A DNA stretch of 5,073 nucleotides from Acidimicrobiales bacterium (GTDB taxonomy: Bacteria > Actinomycetota > Acidimicrobiia > Acidimicrobiales > Poriferisodaliceae). A program made the position numbers and the translations under genes. The notes under the pieces were generated by a model that searched no databases, was not told the DNA's origin, and saw only the letters and a list, made by a program, of their open reading frames with translations. The stretch spans positions 1 to 5,073 of the forward strand of contig JAHDHM010000278.1 in NCBI GenBank assembly GCA_020631315.1. Reading direction: 5' to 3'. Below are positions 1 to 5,030 of this stretch, in pieces; positions within the stretch are counted from its first letter, which is position 1; the number at the start of each line of letters is the position of its first letter.

Positions 1-67
1 CCGTTGCGACCCGCCGTTCCGGTGGAGCACAGAGTGAAGCCGACGCCGCAGAGGAGGCGCCAGCGAA
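1..67. other. Short left-edge flank, no gene assigned
   Basis: This is the stretch beyond the stop codon of the hydrolase. No start codon with a ribosome binding site is visible. On the plus strand one frame closes with TGA at 35-37 after 11 codons and could be the tail of a gene lying to the left, but 11 residues without a recognisable motif cannot support a call. No T-rich terminator is seen. Confidence 0.3.
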
Positions 68-1060
68 TTACGCGTCGAGCGATGGCGTGTGCTGGCGCAC
101 GAAGGGGAGCATCGCGTCGAGGATCGGCTGCAGCGTGGGCGCGAACTCGAGTGTCGAGTTCTGCAACAGCGTGGTGGCTGCGCGCGAGTTGACGATCGGG
201 TGGAGGTAGTCCACCTCCTGACCGTGGTGGAGGATCAACGTCGCCGGAACCTTCAGCGCTGCGAGCTGCTCGTCACTCATGCCGAGGGTCGTCTTCGCAG
301 CGAACGAACGGAGGTGCTCTCCGGCCCGACGCATCGCCCCGAGGAACTCATCGATGTCCTGTCGGAGCAGCTCCTCTCGACCCACCTCGCCGTTGCGCTC
401 GACGTACGCAGCCCACAGCGGCGTCTCGGCGACCGCCTCCATCGAGGTCAGGCCCGGATCGTCGAGGTACTTGAGGTGGTACTCCTGCGGCAGCTGCTGG
501 GCGGCGATCGGGCCGCCCGTGAGTGGCGCGATCACGAGCGCTGCGACGTCCTCCGGATAGCGCTCGGCGAGCACGAGGTTCGACCGGGATCCGGAGGACA
601 TGCCGTAGAACGTCGACGGACCGACTGCGAGCCGGTCAACGAGCACGTGCAGATCTTCAGCCTCCTCCATCGTGAGGGGTTCGGTGCCGAAGTTGATCCC
701 GGAGCGGCCCATGTTGCGCCGGTCCCAGATGATCACGCGCAGGTCAGGTGCTGCGGCGGCGACGTTTCGGGCGAAGCCGCCGAAGCCGTCGATCTCGCCC
801 ATGCCGCCTGGCGTGATGACCAGCGGGATCGTCGCCTTCGGGTTGTAGATCTCGACGTAGAGCGAGACGTCGCGCTCGGGACGCAGATCGACCGTCAACC
901 GCTCGACGTCGAGATCCTCGGCCCCCGGCTCGGGCAGCGCGTTGAAGTACACCGGGAAGTACGAGTTGTTCGACGCGCCCTTGAAGAGCGTGACGTCCTC
1001 CTCGGCATCGTCAGCCGAGCTGCGATCGGGATGGGTCACGCGCGGAACACAACCACACAT
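68..1060 (-). CDS. Alpha/beta-fold hydrolase
   Basis: A 330-residue cytoplasmic serine hydrolase of the alpha/beta-fold superfamily; the substrate cannot be read from the sequence. A strand followed by PGG at residues 84-86 fits the oxyanion-hole loop after the first core strands. The WDRRNMGRS stretch (112-120) is the usual 'DxRGxGxS' turn. The nucleophile elbow is GMSSG at 153-157, with Ser155 as nucleophile. Late in the chain, VPATLILHHG (271-280) is the strand that normally precedes the catalytic acid, and Asp284 and His287 (in EVDYLHP) are candidate acid and base. Length is normal for the family. No signal peptide or membrane segment is seen. The start is uncertain: ATG at 1060 is the first start that does not run into the divergent gene, GTG at 1039 would give 323 residues, and neither has a Shine-Dalgarno. 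The open frame continues to 1330 but that part is antisense to the neighbour. It ends with TAA at 68-70. The family is secure; an esterase, peptidase or other lyase-like specificity is open. Confidence 0.88.
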   Translation of the reverse strand: MCGCVPRVTHPDRSSADDAEEDVTLFKGASNNSYFPVYFNALPEPGAEDLDVERLTVDLRPERDVSLYVEIYNPKATIPLVITPGGMGEIDGFGGFARNVAAAAPDLRVIIWDRRNMGRSGINFGTEPLTMEEAEDLHVLVDRLAVGPSTFYGMSSGSRSNLVLAERYPEDVAALVIAPLTGGPIAAQQLPQEYHLKYLDDPGLTSMEAVAETPLWAAYVERNGEVGREELLRQDIDEFLGAMRRAGEHLRSFAAKTTLGMSDEQLAALKVPATLILHHGQEVDYLHPIVNSRAATTLLQNSTLEFAPTLQPILDAMLPFVRQHTPSLDA

Positions 1061-1091
1061 CAGAGGGCAACGCACGCTGAGTCCCGAACAT

Positions 1092-1111
1092 CCGTGACGC
1101 CTACCGTGACG
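1092..1111. repeat. Direct repeat CCGTGACG, 12-base period
   Basis: CCGTGACG occurs at 1092-1099 and again at 1104-1111, separated by four bases. The two copies sit between the divergent hydrolase and nucleotidyltransferase genes and overlap the proposed -10 box of the latter. A period of about one helical turn is what a dimeric regulator binding one face of DNA would need, but this role is inferred. Confidence 0.4.
1102..1107 (+). promoter_or_regulatory. Candidate -10 box for leaderless nucleotidyltransferase mRNA
   Basis: TACCGT matches the actinobacterial TANNNT -10 pattern and ends 7 bases before the GTG at 1115, so transcription could begin on the start codon itself. No convincing -35 is present 17-19 bases upstream. 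No Shine-Dalgarno precedes this or the alternative starts, which fits a leaderless message. The call also supports choosing GTG 1115 over ATG 1148. Confidence 0.35.
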
Positions 1112-1114
1112 GGC

Positions 1115-1699
1115 GTGGGATCTCGGGACCTCGGGACGTGGGCGCCGATGGCACTCGATGACGTCGTCGGCACGTTCGCACGCGCGTCGTTTCGGTGGTG
1201 GGTCGCGGGCGGGCACGCGCTCGAGCTGCACGTCGGGGAGAGTTGGCGGACCCACGCGGACATCGACGTCGGCATCGTTCGGATGGATGCGGACGCGCTG
1301 CGGGACCACCTCGCCGGCTGGGACATCCAAATCGCCGCAGCGGGCGAGTTGTCAGCGTGGACGGGCGGGGTGCTGACGGCTGCGAAGTCGCAGAACAACC
1401 TGTGGTGTCGGCGCGAAGCGGGCGGGCCATGGGAGCTCGACTTGCTGGTCGGAGAGGGCACAGCCGACGAGTGGATCTACAAACGAGATCCCGAACTGCG
1501 TCGCTCGTGGAGCGACGTCATCCTCGGGTCGGAGGACGGCGTGCCGTATCTGGCTCCCGAGGTCCAGCTGCTCTTCAAGAGCAAGGGCCAGCGCCCGAAG
1601 GACGACGTCGACGCACAGCTCGTCATCCCGCGTCTCAGCGAGGATCGCCGAGCCTGGTTGATGGCACACCTACCCGACGGCCACGACTGGCGGGAATGA
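1115..1699 (+). CDS. Nucleotidyltransferase, aminoglycoside 2''-adenylyltransferase-like
   Basis: A 194-residue protein (183 if begun at ATG 1148) of the minimal nucleotidyltransferase fold, closest in style to the ANT(2'')-like group (Aminoglyc_resit family). RWWVAGGHALELHVG (27-41) carries the Gly-Gly of the nucleotide-binding turn. HADID (47-51) supplies the paired metal-binding aspartates Asp49 and Asp51, and WELD (106-109) likely gives the third carboxylate, Asp109. The C-terminal LLFKSK...RPKDDVDA (152-167) is the conserved helix of this group. The catalytic residues look intact, so it should transfer a nucleotide to a small molecule, but the substrate is unknown. Chromosomal actinobacterial members are common and need not confer drug resistance. 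The start at GTG 1115 is chosen because homologues, as I recall them, keep a W-x-P segment (here TWAPM) before the first helix, and because a TANNNT box lies 7 bases upstream; GTG 1094, GTG 1106 and ATG 1148 are alternatives. It is divergent from the hydrolase and ends 14 bases from the convergent desaturase. Confidence 0.85.
   Translation: MGSRDLGTWAPMALDDVVGTFARASFRWWVAGGHALELHVGESWRTHADIDVGIVRMDADALRDHLAGWDIQIAAAGELSAWTGGVLTAAKSQNNLWCRREAGGPWELDLLVGEGTADEWIYKRDPELRRSWSDVILGSEDGVPYLAPEVQLLFKSKGQRPKDDVDAQLVIPRLSEDRRAWLMAHLPDGHDWRE
1123..1137. repeat. Direct repeat TCGGGAC, 8-base period
   Basis: TCGGGAC occurs at 1123-1129 and 1131-1137, just downstream of the GTG at 1115. If that GTG is the true start this lies in codons 4-8 and is simply coding sequence; if ATG 1148 is used it lies in the leader. 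It is short and may be chance. Confidence 0.25.
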
Positions 1700-1713
1700 A
1701 CCCAGGCTCAGCG

Positions 1714-2802
1714 CTACGCAAAGTCTCCTCGTGCCGCGTCGTAGGTGAGCCAGCGACCGTCCTGGAAGTCGTAGAGCTTGCACGCCCGCAGTGAGCGTCG
1801 GTAGTCGCGGAGACGGATCGGTCGTTCGTCGACGTGGTCGGGGAAAGCCGCAGCGATCGCCCGTGCTGCCTCGGGCAGGCGGTAACAGGGGATCCGCATG
1901 TCCACGTGGTGCGGGATGTGCACCATGATCCAGTGGAACATCAGGTCCCAGCCGGGCGGGCCCCACAGGACAGTGGTGCCTTCGACCTGTCCGCGGAACC
2001 GGTTCCAGTCGTGGCGCGCCCACCAGCGGATGTCCGGCGCGATGTGCTGCACGTACACGACCCAGCCGATGGCCTGGCAGAACAGCAGGAACGGGACGAT
2101 GACGAGCTTCACGTAGATCCACAGACCTGCGACGCCATACCCGCCGACCAGCGCGCCGAAGGTCACCAAGGCGACGACGGCGATCAGCAGCCGATCTCGA
2201 CCCATCGCTCGACGCCAGCGCTTCGGCGGCTCGAACAGCATCATCTTGTTCCACCAGATGTTGCGCAGGTAGTAGAGCCCGGCACCGAAGATGCTCCACT
2301 CGACCCGGTGGAGCAGGCGTCGCGACCGCGGCATGGCCCGGTACTCCTCGACCGTCTGTGGGTGCCACACGAAGTCGAGGTGTTGCTTGAGCGTGTGGCC
2401 GTGGTGCACCCGGTTGTGGCCGTAGACCCAGACCTCGGTGGCGTGCAGCGAGGGCAGCATCGTCAGTCGGGCGACGAAGGCGTTCGCCCGAGACGAGTCG
2501 AACAGCGCGCCGTGGGCGGCGTCGTGGCCGAGCACGAAGAGACCGGCGACTACGGCGCCAGCGACGAGCCACAACGGCACGAGCAACAGTGGGTTGTCGG
2601 TCAGCGCGAGCCCGGTGATCGCCGCCGCGTAGATGGCGAGGTCACGAACGACGAGGCCGAGGCCACGCCACGCCGACCGCTCGTAACAGTGATCGGGGAT
2701 CACCTCGAGGACCGTCTTGAGGCCGGTCGGCGTGAACGGCTCGGGCGGCGCGGACTCGTCCACCGCGACGTCGGGGCGGTCCAGCTGCTGGACGGGGTTC
2801 AT
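1714..2802 (-). CDS. Membrane fatty-acid desaturase (delta-12/FAD2-like)
   Basis: A 362-residue integral membrane di-iron desaturase (fatty acid desaturase family) that should introduce a double bond into an acyl chain, using O2 and an external electron donor. All three histidine boxes are present: HDAAH at 93-97, HNRVHH at 129-134 and HIPHH at 295-299, i.e. HX3H, HX3HH and HX2HH. The N-terminal stretch IPDHCYERSAWRG...VVRDL (35-55) resembles the start of plant FAD2 and other delta-12 enzymes (IPPHCFxRS...VxxDL), which is the reason for the subtype. Hydrophobic segments lie near 50-67, 71-92, 204-226 and 228-252, the arrangement expected with boxes facing the cytoplasm. No ferredoxin, cytochrome b5 or reductase gene is in the window, so its electron donor is elsewhere. 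The start ATG is supported by GGAG six bases upstream. The exact regiospecificity, and whether it is a hydroxylase or acetylenase variant, cannot be told from sequence alone. Confidence 0.92.
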   Translation of the reverse strand: MNPVQQLDRPDVAVDESAPPEPFTPTGLKTVLEVIPDHCYERSAWRGLGLVVRDLAIYAAAITGLALTDNPLLLVPLWLVAGAVVAGLFVLGHDAAHGALFDSSRANAFVARLTMLPSLHATEVWVYGHNRVHHGHTLKQHLDFVWHPQTVEEYRAMPRSRRLLHRVEWSIFGAGLYYLRNIWWNKMMLFEPPKRWRRAMGRDRLLIAVVALVTFGALVGGYGVAGLWIYVKLVIVPFLLFCQAIGWVVYVQHIAPDIRWWARHDWNRFRGQVEGTTVLWGPPGWDLMFHWIMVHIPHHVDMRIPCYRLPEAARAIAAAFPDHVDERPIRLRDYRRSLRACKLYDFQDGRWLTYDAARGDFA

Positions 2803-2808
2803 GGCGCG

Positions 2809-2812
2809 CTCC
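2809..2812 (-). promoter_or_regulatory. Shine-Dalgarno of the desaturase
   Basis: On the minus strand GGAG is followed by six bases and then the ATG at 2802. This fixes the desaturase start and shows that this gene, unlike its leaderless neighbours, has a translated leader. Confidence 0.65.
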
Positions 2813-2821
2813 GATCACCGA

Positions 2822-2835
2822 GTCGAGCTGTCGAC
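2822..2835. repeat. Small inverted repeat in desaturase leader
   Basis: GTCGA (2822-2826) and TCGAC (2831-2835) are perfect inverted copies around GCTG. Read on the minus strand this hairpin lies 20-33 bases ahead of the desaturase start, upstream of its Shine-Dalgarno. It may be a weak leader hairpin or half of an operator; a stem this short could be chance. Confidence 0.3.
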
Positions 2836-2862
2836 GATGCAGGCGAACGGCCGCGATGGGTA

Positions 2863-2876
2863 GGGACCTTCGTCCC
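2863..2876. repeat. Inverted repeat GGGAC/GTCCC between divergent genes
   Basis: GGGAC (2863-2867) and GTCCC (2872-2876) form a perfect 5-base stem with a CTTC loop. It lies 61-74 bases upstream of the desaturase start and just before the -35 region of the plus-strand gene. A leader hairpin or regulator site is possible, but the evidence is only the symmetry. Confidence 0.3.
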
Positions 2877-2881
2877 GACGC

Positions 2882-2891
2882 GTCTGCAGAC
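2882..2891. promoter_or_regulatory. Palindrome over promoter region, candidate operator
   Basis: GTCTGCAGAC is a perfect 10-base palindrome. Allowing one mismatched pair, the symmetry extends to 2879-2894. It fills the spacer between the proposed -35 and -10 of the gene at 2910, a position where a bound repressor would block RNA polymerase, and it could also serve the divergent desaturase. The regulator is unknown and the role is inferred. Confidence 0.4.
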
Positions 2892-2897
2892 ACGCAG

Positions 2898-2903
2898 TAG
2901 CGT
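2898..2903 (+). promoter_or_regulatory. Candidate -10 box for leaderless 121-aa gene
   Basis: TAGCGT fits TANNNT and ends 6 bases before the GTG at 2910. A partial -35, CCGACG at 2875-2880, lies 17 bases upstream and shares the GAC core of TTGACA. There is no Shine-Dalgarno before the GTG. Together these suggest transcription starting on the start codon. Confidence 0.45.
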
Positions 2904-2909
2904 TCCAAC

Positions 2910-3275
2910 GTGGACAGGCCAGAGTTGCTCGTGGGTGTGTGCCTGGAGGACAGCTGGGTCAGGGAGATCCAGACCGACTCTTCTTCTGTTCGCTTCGTGC
3001 TCGAGGCCGCCCTAGAAGAGGGCCACGAGCGGTTCTACTGGCCACCAAAGCCGGGAGAGCTGCACGCCTACGCCACGCTCCGGTGGTCGATCCACGGCGC
3101 GGTTCATTGGAACGAGGGCCCGAACCTCGAGCGTCCCGCCACCGATGCGAACGGCGAGATCGACTTTGGCCACATCGATCTGTGGATCGCCACCGGCCCC
3201 CGTCAGACGCTCGAGGGCGACTGGGGGAACGTCGCCATCAGTGAGCCCGTTCACAGCGTCGAGATCATCGACTAG
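2910..3275 (+). CDS. Conserved-style hypothetical protein, 121 aa
   Basis: I do not recognise a named family. The protein is small, acidic and soluble, with no signal peptide, membrane span or cysteine motif (one Cys, at 11). It is rich in aromatic and charged residues and looks mostly beta: a LEDSWV stretch (12-17), a hydrophobic FVLEAAL strand (29-35), an FYWPPKPGELHAYATLRW segment (42-59), HWNEGPNLERP (66-76), and an acidic IDFGHIDLWIA run (88-98). The PPxPGExHxYxxLxW pattern reminds me of uncharacterised actinobacterial proteins, but that is memory, not a search. It starts with GTG behind a TANNNT box and has no Shine-Dalgarno. Codon use is like its neighbours and the opposite strand shows nothing better, so it is very likely a real gene. 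It is divergent from the desaturase and convergent with the GNAT gene, so it is probably transcribed alone. Confidence 0.75.
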   Translation: MDRPELLVGVCLEDSWVREIQTDSSSVRFVLEAALEEGHERFYWPPKPGELHAYATLRWSIHGAVHWNEGPNLERPATDANGEIDFGHIDLWIATGPRQTLEGDWGNVAISEPVHSVEIID

Positions 3276-3300
3276 CCCAGTCGTCGTCGGCGCTCAACGT

Positions 3301-3346
3301 CGATGTTCAGCGCGCGCCAGGCGCTGTGACCTGTCACAGAACATCG
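3301..3346. terminator. Nested inverted repeats; possible bidirectional terminator
   Basis: Between two convergent genes lie three nested stems. An outer 8-base pair, CGATGTTC (3301-3308) with GAACATCG (3339-3346), encloses AGCGC/GCGCT (3309-3313 with 3321-3325) and GTGA/TCAC (3326-3329 with 3334-3337). All pairs are Watson-Crick, giving a compact three-way junction with a single unpaired base at 3338. The second inner arm can alternatively extend to CTGTGAC/GTCACAG (3324-3330 with 3333-3339). The position suggests it ends transcription from both sides, and it would fold in either RNA. There is no T-rich tract on either side, so a classic Rho-independent terminator is not proven; a small repeat element or protein-binding site remains possible. 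Confidence 0.5.
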
Positions 3347-3359
3347 CACAGAGCCGAGG

Positions 3360-4403
3360 TCAGCTGAGGGTGAGGCGAGCTTCGGTCTCGTCGTCGACGA
3401 TCTCGCCGGTCTCGACGAACCCGAGGCCGGCGTAGAAGCCCTTCGGTGAGCCCTTGCCTTCGACATACGAGGTGAGGAGCGAGGTCGCGCCGTCGGCACG
3501 GACCTTGTCGACGACCATCTCGATGATGCGCTCGCCGATACTGCGGCGCTGGTGGCGTCGGTCGACGAGCAGCCGCCACAGGTACGGCTCGGGATGTGCC
3601 TCGGTGACCTCGGCGATCATCACGAAGCCCGCGAGCTCGCCGTCGGCTTCCACCGCACGCATCCACGGTACGACGGGCGCTCCGTCGATGATCTCGGGGA
3701 ACAGGGCGTCGGCCATGGACGCCACCACCGGAGCGACGTTCTGCTCCTGACTGCGATGCACCCGCAGCTTGCGCACGGCGCGCTGGTTGGCCTCGGTGAT
3801 CTCGACGAGCTGGACCGACTCGGGGGCGCCCTTCGGCCGGGCGTTCCACTCCTCCCAGTCGGAGCGGAGCAGCCCGTAGCGCCCGTCGTCGGAGTTCTCG
3901 TCGCCGACCCAGAACGCCTTCCGCTGTTGGCCCTCGAACTCGAAACCGAGTCGTTCGAGCACCGCTGCCGACGCCACGTTCAGCGGATCGAGCGACGACT
4001 CGATGCGGCCGATGCCCTCGACGTCCTCGAACAACCAGCGGATCAGCTCGCCCGCGGCCTCGGTGGCGTAGCCGTGGCCGTGGACGCCGGGAGCGAGGGT
4101 GTAGCCGATCTCGGCGGACCGGCCACCCCACGTCAGTCCGCAGTAGAGGTCGCCGACCACCTGCGAGTCGTCGGGCGTGGCGATCGTCAGGTTCCAACCG
4201 CCGTCGACGACGGGGCCGCCCTGCTCGGCGCACTTGGCGATCTTCTCGGCGCCACGTTCGGCGTCGTAGGGCATCTCCCAGTCCTGGTACCGAGCGATCT
4301 CCGGATCGCTCCGGTAGCCGACAATCGTCTCGGTGTCCTCGACGCGGGGGACTCGAAGAAGGAGACGTTCGGTCCGCAGCGTCGGAAACGGGATGGCAGC
4401 CAT
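3360..4403 (-). CDS. Tandem GNAT N-acetyltransferase (RimJ-like plus diamine-type)
   Basis: A 347-residue fusion of two GNAT acetyl-CoA-dependent acetyltransferase domains. Domain 1 (about 5-185) is of the RimJ/RimL type: LRTERLLLR at 9-17, an acetyl-CoA loop HGHGYATEA at 108-116, and DPLNVASAAVLERLGF at 139-154. Domain 2 (about 197-347) opens with VQLVEITEANQRAV and contains QNVAPVVASMADAL (221-234), YLWRLLVDRRHQ (274-285) and FYAGLGFVETGE (323-334). This order resembles the spermine/diamine acetyltransferases such as BltD, so a polyamine or similar amine is a reasonable but untested substrate. In its acetyl-CoA loop (QRRSIG, 285-290) the usual first glycine is Ser288. A linker near 186-196 joins the domains. 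The protein is cytoplasmic, with no membrane segment. ATG 4403 begins the RimJ-like domain at its normal point and lies 7 bases after a TACTGT box, with no Shine-Dalgarno. The fold is secure; the substrates are not known. Confidence 0.9.
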   Translation of the reverse strand: MAAIPFPTLRTERLLLRVPRVEDTETIVGYRSDPEIARYQDWEMPYDAERGAEKIAKCAEQGGPVVDGGWNLTIATPDDSQVVGDLYCGLTWGGRSAEIGYTLAPGVHGHGYATEAAGELIRWLFEDVEGIGRIESSLDPLNVASAAVLERLGFEFEGQQRKAFWVGDENSDDGRYGLLRSDWEEWNARPKGAPESVQLVEITEANQRAVRKLRVHRSQEQNVAPVVASMADALFPEIIDGAPVVPWMRAVEADGELAGFVMIAEVTEAHPEPYLWRLLVDRRHQRRSIGERIIEMVVDKVRADGATSLLTSYVEGKGSPKGFYAGLGFVETGEIVDDETEARLTLS

Positions 4404-4410
4404 GCCGATG

Positions 4411-4416
4411 ACAGTA
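4411..4416 (-). promoter_or_regulatory. Candidate -10 box for leaderless GNAT mRNA
   Basis: Read on the minus strand, TACTGT fits TANNNT and is followed by exactly seven bases before the ATG at 4403. No Shine-Dalgarno is present and no clear -35 is seen. This implies that the GNAT gene can be transcribed on its own despite the same-strand DUF1990 gene 54 bases upstream. Confidence 0.45.
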
Positions 4417-4457
4417 GGGATCCGGGCCGTCCGCCGACGGCGAAATTGTGTTGACGC

Positions 4458-5018
4458 TCAGATCCCGGCGAGGCCGTCGAGGTAGCGGCCGACGGTGCGG
4501 GCCTGGATGATGCGGCCGATCGGGCCGGCCGCTCGGGTGAGCAACGAGTTGCCACGAGAGAACGCGGTGATCTCGATGGTCACGTCACCCTCTTCGTCCA
4601 TACGAGCGACGAACGACTCCTCACCCGACTCGGGGTGGTGCGGCAGCGTGCCGTACGCGAACCCGTAGGCGTCGGGTTCATCGACCGTCCAGACGATCCG
4701 ACAGCACGCCGTGACCCAGACGCTCACCGCCTTGAGTCCGATGGCGACCTCGGTGCCGACCTCGATCGGTGCGCCGGCCGGCACGACCGTCGCACCGGCA
4801 CGTCGATGACCGGCCCAGTCGTCGATGCGTGCCTTCGCCGCGGCGAACGCGTCGGCGCCGTTGCCGGCCGGACGGGTCCACACGGCGTGGTGGTAGCCGT
4901 CCGGGAAGTCGCCGGTCTTGGTGGCGCCCACGTCCGCGTAGGTCAGTTCTGCGCCGAGCTGCGATGCCAGCAACGCGGTCAACGACTCCTGCGACGGTCG
5001 GGTCAGCGAGTACAGCAT
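4458..5018 (-). CDS. DUF1990 (UPF0548) family protein
   Basis: A 186-residue soluble protein matching DUF1990/UPF0548, a family of unknown biochemical role found in actinobacteria and plants. Family marks in order are DGYHHAVWTRPAGNG (40-54), AKARIDDWAGHRRAGATVVP (61-80), a strand pair ending ACCRIVWTVDEPDAYGFAYG (104-123), the hallmark GTLPHHPESGEESF (123-136), and ITAFSR (150-155), then a C-terminal helix. Length is normal and complete. The start is ATG 5018, not the GTG at 5024, because the Shine-Dalgarno GAGGA at 5026-5030 is seven bases from the ATG but only one base from the GTG. The gene begins 10 bases after the stop codon of the agmatine deiminase-like gene and its Shine-Dalgarno overlaps that stop, so the two are probably cotranscribed and translationally coupled. 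No catalytic residues are established for this family, so no reaction is proposed. Confidence 0.9.
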   Translation of the reverse strand: MLYSLTRPSQESLTALLASQLGAELTYADVGATKTGDFPDGYHHAVWTRPAGNGADAFAAAKARIDDWAGHRRAGATVVPAGAPIEVGTEVAIGLKAVSVWVTACCRIVWTVDEPDAYGFAYGTLPHHPESGEESFVARMDEEGDVTIEITAFSRGNSLLTRAAGPIGRIIQARTVGRYLDGLAGI

Positions 5019-5025
5019 CGTCACG

Positions 5026-5030
5026 TCCTC
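5026..5030 (-). promoter_or_regulatory. Shine-Dalgarno of DUF1990 gene, overlapping upstream stop
   Basis: On the minus strand the sequence TGAGGA merges the TGA stop of the upstream gene (5029-5031) with the GAGGA ribosome binding site. The spacing to ATG 5018 is seven bases. Ribosomes finishing the upstream gene could re-initiate here. Confidence 0.75.

Noticed and set aside
2..37. Possible C-terminal tail of a plus-strand gene ending TGA at 35-37
   Set aside because: Eleven codons without any recognisable motif are not enough to call a partial gene.
89..1114. Long plus-strand open frame running from 89 into the nucleotidyltransferase
   Set aside because: It is antisense to the hydrolase, is very rich in Arg, Val and His as expected from a mirrored GC-rich gene, and shows no family motif before the nucleotidyltransferase part.
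1061..1330. Upstream extension of the hydrolase frame to 1330 on the minus strand
   Set aside because: It lies antisense to the nucleotidyltransferase catalytic region, is Pro/Arg-rich without motifs, and would add 90 residues not expected in an alpha/beta hydrolase.
1115..1699. Acquired antibiotic-resistance gene
   Set aside because: The family resemblance is real, but there is no integron, transposon or base-composition shift around it, so a resident chromosomal enzyme of unknown substrate is more likely.
1700..1713. Terminator between the convergent nucleotidyltransferase and desaturase genes
   Set aside because: The gap is only 14 bases and holds no inverted repeat or T-tract.
1834..3015. 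393-codon plus-strand open frame
   Set aside because: It is the antisense shadow of the desaturase, whose minus-strand product has three histidine boxes and a good Shine-Dalgarno.
3552..4454. 300-codon plus-strand open frame
   Set aside because: It is antisense to the tandem GNAT gene, which carries clear domain motifs on the other strand.
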